Part shown: positions 50,881 to 63,000 of the stretch, in pieces
Layout: each line of letters begins with the position of its first letter
How positions within the stretch are numbered: the first letter of the stretch is position 1
NCBI GenBank assembly: GCA_023425025.1
Contig: JAFADG010000061.1
Coordinates: forward strand, 55,607 to 119,606
Reading direction: 5' to 3'
DNA from: Bacillota bacterium
Lineage (GTDB): Bacteria > Bacillota > Clostridia > Christensenellales > Aristaeellaceae
DNA length: 64,000 nt
Notes under the pieces: generated by a model
What the model was told of the DNA's origin: nothing
What the model saw: the letters and a program-made list of their open reading frames with translations, nothing else
Databases searched by the model: none
Made by a program: the position numbers and the translations under genes

Positions 50881-50918
50881 CAGCATCTTTGATCTCCTAT
50901 GGGTTAAAGATGCTGTTT
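50881..50918 (+). terminator. Terminator-like hairpin of the short transcript
   Basis: CAGCATCTTT and AAAGATGCTG are exact complements around 15 bases and are followed by TTTCATCATCTTTC. It lies about 100 bases before the giant RHS gene. Confidence 0.6.
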
Positions 50919-51015
50919 CATCATCTTTCAAAACATAATAAGTGATTTTCCAGTCATACACAGCCTCGGCTTGATGTCTATATATATCATAGTACAACAG
51001 AAAGAGGGCGAAATT

Positions 51016-54000
51016 ATGAAACGCCGAATCCTCTCCATCCTTTTGTGCCTCACGCTTATTGCTTCCAACATATCAATACCAGCATCATTGGCTGAAAACA
51101 TGCCATATAAAAGCGATACCGCAAATCAGAATGCGGCGAATAATCACAATTCAGGGCCACGACAATTTATATACCGTTCGGACGCGCCAGAAACGGGTGT
51201 GGATCCTGAGCGTGCAGACCCATTGCTTGATGACGGAAGCGATAGTTGGAGAAATTCCGGCGATGTTGCTCATGTTCGGATACGAAAGAGCTATCAACGC
51301 AACAGGCCATTGGTGACTTTGGAAAAAGGGGATACAGCCATTTCTGTTTCTCCGCTGATGATTGATATACCGATGCCGAGCGAAGAACCCTCCCCTGTAC
51401 CATCAGAGGAACCTCCAACTGAATCTGGCCTGCCGGCAGAGATAACGCCTTCACCAATACAGGAAGAAACCGTGCCGCCTGTTTCCGAACCTGTAGAAAC
51501 ACTGTCTCCAGTAATAGAGCCTACAATCACTATTTCGCCAAGTCCGGAACCCACAGAAGAGCCTACGGCTGAACCTGCGGTTACCGAGGCTTTAACGCCT
51601 GCTCCTATTGCTACCGAAACGCCGATTCAGTCACCAAGTCAGACGCCGGACGAAGCGCCGGATGAAGCACCGGATGAAGTACCGGACGAAGTGCCGGATG
51701 ATATTGCGCCTGATCAAGCGCTGCCAGATTCAGAAGGAAGTGCCGGCGCAAAGGGTATATTTTCATGGGATACATCCCGGCTTAGGGCAAGTGCGGGCGG
51801 TGACACTGTTTCTGATGTGGCCATTACGGAGGGGATGGAATCAGAAGATGCCGTTCAAACTGAAAATATTCAGCCTCAGGATGCTCCTTCACGGCCGCAA
51901 AGGCCTACCAGCATAGGCGGACGTCATAGCGGCGGCTCATCCCGCGTGACCTATAAAGGCCTTTTTGAGGAAAAGACGGACCTCCGCCTGGAAGCACAGG
52001 CTGGCGGCGTCAAAGAAGATATCATTATTGGCGAATATACCGGCTATCATGTTTTCCGCTATTCAGTTACATTGACAAACCTGACAGCAGAACAGGATGG
52101 ACAAAGAATCTGGCTGTATGATGCTTCCGGGCGGCGTGCGGCTGAAATCGCGGCGCCCTTTATGAAGGATGCCAACGGCGCATACAGCGAGGATATAGCC
52201 GTCAGTTTGGAGGGAAGCGGCGGAAGCTATACTTTAAGCTATACGCCAAGTGACGCCTGGCTTCAGGCAGCCGCATACCCTGTTACGGTGGACCCGACCG
52301 TCACATACTTTAACGATCTGGCCACCGGCCAGGAAGACAATTATGTCAGCAGCGGTTCGCCCAACACAAATTACACTTATAACGGTGACTATCTGCGCAT
52401 TGGCGATAGCGGCGGAAGTACATACATATCTTACGTCAATATGGTATTCCCTGATGCCAGCAATCCGGAGTCCGCTTTTGACAACATGAAGATTGCGGAT
52501 AAGGAAAACATAATCATCGGAAGCGTTCAGTACAATTTGCATGCCGAATCTGGGAGCGGCACCATTTCCGTTTACCGGGTGACATCTGACTGGGATTCGA
52601 AAACCATCACATATGCCAATCGGCCATCCTACGATTCGCAAAGGTATGCCCAGCAGGCTGTTAGCTCGGGCTGGAGAAGCGTTGACCTGACAGGCCTGTT
52701 TTCCGACTGGTTCAACTATATCAACTTTAAGGCCCGCTATGGCTTTGCGATGGTCGCCGACAGCGGCTATGTACGGCTATATTCCGGTGACATTCTACCC
52801 AGAAGCTCCCGCCAGACTTTCACCATGGATTATTATCAAACCCCTACCGATCCCAATGCCGGCGCCGTAATTTCAACCTATGGGAATGGCGCGAACAGCG
52901 GAACCGGATATGTGAATATCTCCTGGAATGCCGCATCAGGCGCCGAGGCGAATTATGTCAAGAAATACTATGTTGGAATATTCAATGGAAAGGAATATGA
53001 ATATTTCCTTGTGGATTCCGGCGCAAGCTTTACAACACAGGGCAAGGGCATCTGGCCGACTCCGGCGGAAATTGCCCAGGGCAGGTACCAGTTGCACCAT
53101 GATGGCGCCGGCGCGGAATTTCCTGTGATTCCGGCTTCCGCTTACGCAAACGCGCCTGGCGGGGCCTATGGCAGTGATCTGAATTACTATTTCAAAATAT
53201 TGCCTGCCAGCAGCGTGGGACAAGCGCCCATGCCCGACAAGTATGGTTCTCAAAGCGCCAGGCTTCCTGATACGTTGCCGCCGAGCCGGCCGACAGCGGT
53301 AGCCGCCAATCCCAGCACATGGACGAATCAATCCCAAATACAAATTTCCTGGCAGGGCGTACGCGATGCAGGCTTGTACAGCGGCGGTTTCAGCGACTCG
53401 CTGGGAAGCGGCTGCATACAGTACAGCGTGGATCAAACGACCTATTGGCAGGATACATCCTACAACGCCGCGTCCGGCACGCTGTCGCTGCCTGTATCCG
53501 GCCTTGCGGATGGTTCCCATGCCGTATACATCCGTGGGCGGGATGGCGCAGGAAATACCGGAGCACACCTTGGCTGTACGGTTTATGTGGATAAAACAGG
53601 CCCGACAGCGCCGGCAGTGTCGCTGTCGCCATCCAGTTGGACCCAATCTTCCAGCGCAAGCGTTAACTGGAGCGGAATTTCCGATCTTCTGTCCATTCAA
53701 AAAGTGGAATACCGTGTTGACTCCGGATCATGGGTCCATACCGGGCGCAGCGATGCCGCTTACGCAGGTTTACCCATCAATATTTCCGGTTTGACGGAAG
53801 GGCAGCACACCATTGCGGTGCGAGGCACGGACATCCTTGGCAATATCGGAGCGGAAGGTCAGGCAGCCTTGTATATCGACCGGTCAGCCCCCTTGCATGA
53901 TACCATGGTGATTGATCCGGCCGGATTTAGTTCGCTGAATCAAACAACCTTACGGTGGACGAATCTGCGCGATCTGCTCAGCGGCCTGTCGTCGCTGGCA

Positions 54001-57000
54001 TATACCATAAATGGCGGTGCAGCTCAAACCATATCAAGCCCGCCGGCCACCGGATCAGCATCGGTCAATTTGACCGGCCTGCCCGATGGGCAGCATACCC
54101 TGCGCGTTACCAAAACGGACAATGCGGGCAACGCAGCAGCGTCGGACATTGCCATATACCGCGATACCACCGGGCCGGCTTTGTCTCTCACCACACCGTT
54201 AAACGGAGCCAGCGTCCGGGGATTTGCCGCCGTACGCGGCACAGTGACAGATGCATCCATTGTTCAATGGTCATTGAAAGCTGTTGGCGAAAGCAGCGCA
54301 GAGAAATTGCTGAACAGCGGCAGCGCCAACTGTACAAACGCTCTGTTGGGAATGGTGAACGGAGCTGGCTTTGCAAGCGGCGAGCGCGTGGAGCTGGTGC
54401 TTTGGTCAAAGGATGCGGCAGGCAACGAATCTACACTTCGTAATATTTTTGTGACTGCAGACAAAAGCACGCAGCCTTTGGCTTCTGATGTGGAGATGGT
54501 CAGCCCGGCAAACGCGCAGCGGCTGACAGATGTGCAGTATACCGGGGAATACCGCACATGGTATGCAAGACCGGAAGAAAAGGCTTACATTTTTGTGGAT
54601 GGTTCGTATACGGGAGAGAACAGTGCCGGGAAGCGCTTTGCCATTGACAGCATCCGTTATCCCGAAGACTCAAGCCATACCTTGTCGATACTGTCAAAAG
54701 ACGATCAAGGGAATGTTTACTACAGTGACGGCTTGGAAGAAAAGATACTGGGCAGCGATACCTTTATCAATGCATCTTACCTGACTTCATCAACGGGCGT
54801 ATCCTTTTCCAGCACCGGTGCGACGGCCGGCGGAGGCAGCGGCTGGGTGCGGGCAAAATTCACCAGCGATAAAACGCTGCTTTCCATACGCCTGCAAGCG
54901 CTATCCACCATAAACGGCGGCAGCATAACCTATGCGTATTCCGTAGACGGGACGAACTTTTTGCCGGTCACACCCGGGAAAGACGCGGTGCTTCCGGCGC
55001 CGCAAACGGAATTTTGGCTGCAAGCCAACCTGTCGGGGAACGCGGTGCTGCACGGCTGGTCTGCAGAAGGCGTGCGCCAAAAAAATCCGCCCAGCTTTTC
55101 CGTGCGTTTGCTTCGACCAATATCCTCCTTTGAGATAACACACCCGCAGGATATCCGCAAAGCGTTGACGGGCATTTCCACCAGTCTGCCTGGAGATATG
55201 GCAAGCCGTTATCTGTATGTGGACGGCGCCAGGCAAAGCGCATCGTTCCTATACAATGCATTGACTGCGCAGGAACGCACTGATCATTCGCTGACGCTGC
55301 TTGCGCTGGACGGCAGCGGGAGCTTGTATGGCGGCGAGCAGCCCAAGACGCGTATTCTGTACCGGACAGCGCCGGATGCAGGCGGAAATGTGCTCAGCGG
55401 GGCGATAAACGCGCCTGAGGATATATATGCACTGCGGCTGGAGGCGCTGACCAAAAACGGCGGCGCGGTGTTTTTCTATTCCTATGACGGTATCAGTTGG
55501 AATGCACTTCCCACCAGTGTCTATACGCTTTTACCCCATAGCACCCGTATCGTTTACATAAAAGCGGAGGTAGAACCCGGAGCAAAGCTTACGGCTTGGC
55601 ATCTGGAGGGCGTCAGCGCGGGCACGCGTGAAATCACTGTTCAGACGGTGGATGCTCCCACACAGGTGCTGGCGGCCGATTACGGAAACTACTATGCCGA
55701 CCCTTCCCGGCGCAAGTATGTCATTGTGTGGCGCGATCCGGGGCCTACGGATGATTCACTTTCCTATGCAACCCATTATGATATCTACCGCGACGGCGTT
55801 TATATTGACAGCGTAACCACGGCAAGGTTTACCGACCTGGACTACACCGCCGGCGCGCGCTACGCAATCCAGACCGTGCGCACCTATGATTCTCCGGAAG
55901 ATGGGCTTACGGCGGAGCTGACGCGCAAAAGCCTTCTTTCGGATGCCGTGATGGCAACGCCTCCGGCCCAGCCTTCCGTAAGCATTTTGCCGGACAGCTG
56001 GTTTGTGGAAAACGAGGCGAGCCTCAGCTTTAGCGGCGTATCCGATTTCTTGCCCATAGCATCCATTGAATATCAGGTAGACGGCGGAACCTGGATAGAT
56101 ACAGGCATAGCTGATACTGCCTATTCCGGGTACGTTCTGCCGGTTCAAGACCTGGCGGATGGGTTGCATGCGGTGCAGATGCGCTGCGCGTATGACGAGG
56201 GCGCCGAGGATATCTTTGGCGCCGCGCAATTCTATATCGACCGAAGCGCGCCGGAGGCCACAAGCGTTCAGCTTTCACCCGCTTCCTGGACCAATGAGAA
56301 CGTGCTGACGCTTAGCTGGTCAGGCTTGTATGACGTTTTCAGCGGCGTGGGCAAGATTGAATATGCCATAAACGGCGGACGCTGGATGGATACCGGCAGT
56401 ATATCCAGCCAAGACGATATCGCCATTGATATCGCCTTGCTTGGGGATGGTCAGCACCGTCTTTTCTTCCGGGCGACAGATACGGTCGGCAATGCCATGT
56501 CGCTCACCCGAACCTTCTTTATTGACCGGACCTCCCCCAAGCTCGCCATCCTTTCGCCGGCAAGCAACGCGTCGATCGGCGGAATTCTGGAAATCATCGG
56601 CGATATAGAAGATCTTTCGCTGGTGGGCTGGCAGCTGACCGCCGCCGGCGAAGACGGCATTGCGGCAGAAGTCGCCCATGGCAATAGTGTAAAGGACGCG
56701 TCTGCCCTGGGTATGTGGAACGCTTCCGGTTACAGCCAGGGAGAAATAGTCACCCTTCAGCTTTTTGCCCAGGATGCAGCCGGCAATACAAGCGAGAGCC
56801 TGAGCATACCGGTTAAGGTGGATAAGGCCCTGCAGCCGCTGAGCGCGCGCGTCGGGGTTGCCTTGCCTGAAAACGGCGCGGTGCTGACCACGGCATGGAC
56901 GCAAGGCAATTACACATCACCCCAAAACGAAGCTGAATCTTTTGTGTTTGTCGATGGCAGCATGGCCGGACAGGGCAATCCGGCAAGCCGTACCTTTGCG

Positions 57001-60000
57001 CTGCATAACCTTATCTACCCGGAAAACAGCGCCCATACCCTGGCGGTGCTCTCCCGGGATGCTCAGGGCAGCGTATCATACAGTGCCGGGCTTGGCGTGC
57101 TGGGCTTGCTCAGCGATGTGTTTGAGGATCAATCAAAGATTGCTTCTTCCAGCGGTGTAGAAATAACGGCGGGCGGCGTGCGCCCCCTTGGCGCGGAAGG
57201 AAGCCTGATATCTGTTGTTTGCGACAGCGCCATGCCCCTGATGGCGCTGCGGCTGAAGACGACCCAGCAGGGCGGCGGAATACAGTACAGCATTTCTGTA
57301 GACGGCGGAATCACCTGGCTGCCCATCGCACCGGGGAAGGACGCGGTTTTGCAAGCGCCCGCCATGCAGGTGCAGCTGCGCGCCATCATAAGCGGCGGCG
57401 CTGTATTAAAGGGCTGGGAGCTGCAAGGGGTCAGCGAGACAAGGCCTATACGGTTTACCGTCAAAGCGCTCAAAGCCATTGAAAACTTCACCATCACAAA
57501 CAGTGATGAAATCGGCCAGGCGCAGACCGAAATTGCCACTAGCCTGCCGGCCGCCATTCAAAACACATTTCTGTTTGTCAACGGCATTCTTCATGGTGAC
57601 GGGCTGACCTACCATGCCCTGAATGCCCAGGAGGACACGCGGCATGCGGTGTCGGCCCTTGGCATCAGTGACGCGGGAGAGATGTATGGCAGCGATGGCG
57701 CAAAGGTGGCCATACTGCTGCGTGAAACGCTTACGGATGCAAAGGGCACGGTTACAAGCGCCCTCCTTTCCGCTCAGCAGCCCGTGCAGGCCATTCGCCT
57801 GGAGGCGCTGACAACAGGCGGCGCAGGCAGTTTCTACTATTCGCTCGATGGCACCGGCTGGCTGCCGGTTATGCCTGTGCAATATACGGTGCTGCCGCAG
57901 GCAGCCCAAACGCTGCAGTTAAAAGCTGTACTTCCCCAGGGTGCGAAGCTGCTGGCCTGGCACCTGGAGGGCGTATCCGCCATGGAAAAGCCGGTGCATG
58001 TACAGCTGCTGCACCCGGTCAGGAGCCTGAAAGCCGTGGATTACGGCGATTATTTTGAAGACCCTGCCCTAAAACGGTATGATTTGGTTTGGAACGATCC
58101 CAACCCGGAGGATCCTTCCCTTGCCTATGTCAATCGCTACCGCATCGACAGAAACGGGCAGCTCCTTGCCTACACCGCCGAGCCGCGGTATACGGACAGC
58201 GCGTATCTGGCCGGCGCTGTATACAGCGTACGCGTAGTCAGGGAGTATGCTTCGCCTCTGGCATTTGCACGCAGGGAAAGCCTGCCCTCCGCCGCCGGCA
58301 TCAGCCGTCTGGAAGCGCCGCCAAGGGTGGAAGGCGTGCATTATGATGTGGAGGAGTTCAACCAATCACTGTATCTGGACGATTTGTATGGCGGCGGCTA
58401 TACCTTTTCCGAAGACGCGAATCCGCCCACCGGCGAAATTTACATTGACCAGCAGCTGCTGGGCCTGGCCGGCTATTGCGCGCTGGGCTTTGAGCCCGTC
58501 AACTTCAACACCGGCAACTTCTTCATGAACGCGCAGGATATTGCCTTAAGCGACCGTGGCGGCATATCCGTAGGGATTACACGCACCTACAACACCCTAT
58601 CCAACGACCAGGATGGGCCCTTTGGCGCGGGCTGGTCCTTTGGGTTTGGCCAGCGCCTGATGTTCTATACAAACGGCGCGCTCGCTTACTTTAGCACAGA
58701 TGGCGCCATGGGTGTTTTCACCCCGCAGGAGGGCGGCAGCTTTATAGGCGACAATCCGGACTTTTGCACGATGACGCTGGACAAAATGCTTGGCGAATAT
58801 ACCGTGCGCGAATTAAGCGGCATGGAATATGTGTTCACCTCCGCCGGGCTGATCAAGCGCATTGTGTACGGCAAGGCCAATGCCGTTTCCATCGAGCGTG
58901 ACAAGCGCGGCCTGATCACCGGCATCACCGGCCCTTCCGGCCAGCGGCTGGCGGTGGATATGGATGAAAAGGGCCATATCACAAAAATCACCCTGCCCTC
59001 CGGCGATTCGGTAAGCTATGCCTATGAGGGAAGGATGCTTGTATCCGTTACGGATATCCGCGGCGGCGTTACGCGCTATGTGTATGACCGGCTGGGCCGC
59101 ATGACCGAATGGTTTGACGCGTCCGGCGCGATGCAGGTCCGCAACACCTACGATGATGAAGACCGGGTGGTGTTCCAGATCGACGCCCACCGCGGCGAAT
59201 ACACCCTGGCGTATTTCGATGACCATACCATAACCACCGATGCGCTGGGAAACAAGGCTGTTGTCTATTTTGATGACAAGGGCCGCATGGTCCGCCAGGT
59301 GGACGCGGGCGGCGGCGAAACGCTGTACACGTACAATGAACAGGGCGCGCTTGCCTCCATGGTCGATACCCTGGGCCGCCTGTTCACCTATGAGTATGAC
59401 GAGAGGGGCAACAAAACCAAAGGAACCATGCCCGACGGCGCTTCTGTCCAGTGGTCCTACAGTGAAGCCGGCGATTTGACCGGCGTTACGGATGTGCTGG
59501 GCCGGGTCACGCGGTATGAATACGACCAGCGCCATAACCGCGTAAAGCAGATTGGCGCGGATGGCGGCGTTACGGCTTTCGCGTACGATGACAGCAACAA
59601 TGTGTTAAGCATTACCGATGCCTTGGGCAATGTCACCGCCTTTGAATATGACGGCCGCGGCAACATGCTCAGCCGGGTGGATGCCTTGGGGAACAAGACC
59701 ACCTTTGTATATGATGATAACAACCGCCAGCTTTCCATGACTGACGCCCTGGGCAGCGTAACAAGCTACGAATATGACGCCAAGGGAAATGTAATAGCGC
59801 TGGTCTTTGCCGATGGCGAAAGGGTTACCTATACCTATGACGCCATGAACCGCCAAACATCCCAAACCGACCCGCTGGGCAATGTCACAAGGTACGCTTA
59901 TGACGCCCTGGGCAACCTGCTGTCCACCACCCTGCCCGACGGCACAAAGCAGTCGGCGGAGTATACCCTTAACAATCAGGTGAACGCGGCGAAGGACGCC

Positions 60001-63000
60001 CTGGGCGCAAAGGTTGCGTTTACCTATGACGCAAACGGCAACAGGCTCACCCAGACCGACCCCATGGGGAATGTCACGCGGTACGCCTACGACAAGGCAA
60101 ACCGGCTGGTCGGCATGACCCTTCCCACCGGGGCCGCGGAGACCTATGTTTACAACGAAACCACCGGCCTTATGGAGGCCAGCACCGACGCGGCGGGCCT
60201 GACCACCGCCTTCGCATACGACCGTGCCGGCAACCTGCTTGCCCGCACGCTGCCAAACGGCGCGCAGGCGGCCACCGCGTTTGACAGCATGAACAGGCCC
60301 GTCAGCCAAATCAATTTCATGGGCGGCCAAACAAAAATCAGCTATGACCTGATGGGCCGCGTCACCTCCGTCACAAGCCCCTTGGGCGCCGTCACCGCCT
60401 ACACCTACGACGCCGTGGGCAACCTGCTTACCGTAACCGATGGCTTGGGCGCCGTCACAACCTACACGTACGACGCGCTGAACCGCGTGGTCAAAACGGT
60501 GGACCCCCGGGGCGCGGTAACGGCGTATGAATACGACAGCGTGGGCAGCCTTGCCGCCGTAACGGATGCCCTGGGCAACAGAACCGCCTATGCCTATGAT
60601 GCAGGCGGCAATCTTGTGGGCATGACGGATGCCGCGGGCCGCAGCATTGCCATGGAATATGATGAAAACGGCAACGCCACCGCCGCTATACAAAAGAACG
60701 GCGGCGTGCTGGCTTCCGCCTATGACAAAACCGGGCGGGTGATTGCCGAAACAGACCCCAACGGCAATACCACCAAATACGCCTACAACAAAAACGGCCT
60801 GACCACCACCGTGACCGACGCCCTGGGGCAGAAGGCCGCCTTTGAGTACGATGCCCTGGGCAATGTGATCAAGATCACCGCTCCCGGCAAGGCCGTCACC
60901 CTGTATGAATACGACGCGGCGGGGCGCGTCCTGTCCGCCACCGGCCCCGAGGGCCTGAAAACTGAATACGCCTATAATGCCATAGGCCGGATTGCCGGCA
61001 CAACGGTAAACGGCAACAGCACCCAATACGAGTACGACCTCGCGGGCAATATCACCGCGGTAACAGACGCCATGGACCGCCGCGTGCAGTTTGCATACGA
61101 CCTGGCGGGCAATCTGCTGGAGACCATCTATCCCGACGGCAGCAAGGATACCGTGGAATACGATCTCCTGGGCCGCGTGATTGTAAGCACGCCCCGCACG
61201 GGCCTTTCAACAGCATATGCCTATGATGAAAACGGCAGCGTAACCGCAGTCACCCAGGGGGACAAGACCGCCCGCTATGCATACGACCTGCTGGGCAGGC
61301 TGAAAACCGCCACCGCCCCGGATGGCTCGGAATCAGCCTATGCGTATGACGCCCTGGGCAATGTCGTCTCCCAGACCGATCCGCTGGGCGCCGTCACCCG
61401 GTATGAGTATACGGCGGAAAGCCTGCTGGAAAAGGTGACCTTTGCCAACGGAAGCACCCAGGGCCTGACCTACGACCTGGCGGGCAACGTGCTCACCCAG
61501 ACCGATGGCGAAGGCAATACAAAGCAGTTCCAGTACGACAGGCTGAACCGCCTCAGCGCCGTTGTGGACGAGGCCGGCGGCAAAACCGCCTACGCCTACG
61601 ACGCCTTAGACAACATCGCCAGGGTTACCGATGCCCTAAAGCGCGTGACCAGGTATACCTATGACAAAAACGGCAGCCTGCTCAGCGAAACAGACCCCTT
61701 GGGCAACAAGGCAGAGTATGCCTATACGCCGGAGGGCTGGCTGCAAAGCGTCACCAAGGCCGACGGTACCGTGCTCACCTATACGTACGACAAAACCGGC
61801 AGCCTGCTTATGCAGCATATGGGCGAAGGGCAGAGCGTTTCAAACGAGTATAACGAAATCGGCCAGGTGACCAGGGTCTCCTCCCCCGAGGGCGATATCA
61901 CCTATCAATATGACGGCAGGGGATATCTTGTCTCTGTTGAAAATGTCAATGGAGATGTAGTAAAATATACCTATGACGAGTACGGCAACAAAACCGGCAT
62001 GACGTACCCGGATTCAAGGACCGTTTCCTACGGCTACGATTCCATGAACCGCCTGATCTGGGTTATGGGCCTGGATGGGAAGGAAACGGCCTATACCTAC
62101 GACGCGGCAGGGCGCAGGGTAGAAACAAAAACGGAGGGCGGCACCGAAGGCAGCACCTTGACAACTGTATACCATTATGACAGTATTGGCAATCTGCTGA
62201 AGCAGGCGACCCAAGGCCCCGTGGATATTTCCTTTGCCTACAGCTATAACAAGAACAACGCCATCACAAGGGAAGAGCGCGTGGAGGGCGGAAAGGCCAC
62301 CGCAAGCACCTATGCCTACGATGCCCTTGGGCAGCTGACCGCCTTTTTAAGCAGCACCGGCTATGGGGAGAGCTATGCCTACGACGCCGTGGGCAACATG
62401 GTCAAAAAGGCGATCACGCCCGCCCAGGGCGCGGCGGAAGAAGCGGCAGCCGTCACCCTGAAAATGAGCTACAACAAGGGCAACCAGCTTGTTTTAGTGG
62501 CAAACGGCAAGGACAAGCTCACCTATGCCTACGACAAGAACGGCAGCATGGTGGAAAAGGTGCTGTCCAGCAAGGAATACGGCAAGCTGAAGGACACGTA
62601 TGCCTATAACAGCCTGGACCAGATGATTGGCTATACAGGCTATGACGGTTATCAGCAAACCTTCACCTACGACGCGGCCGGCATGCGCCTTGCCAAGGCC
62701 GAAAAAGGCGATACAAACCGCTCCACCCTGGAGGAGCTTTTACGCGGGAACATCGCCGGGCTGCCGGAGGTGATTGCCCCGAAGGCTGACGCGAAGGCCG
62801 AAGACGCCGCCCAGGCGGAAGAAGGCTATGCGTGGGCGACGACGGAGTATGTGTACGATATCACGCAGGCTTACTATCAGGTTATTCAGGAAAAGACTAC
62901 CGGCATAGGCGGAAGCTTTACCTCCGCCTATGCCTATGGCCTGGAGCGCATCGCGGCGTACGGCGTATCGCCCAATGGAGAAAACAGCAAAACAAGCTAC

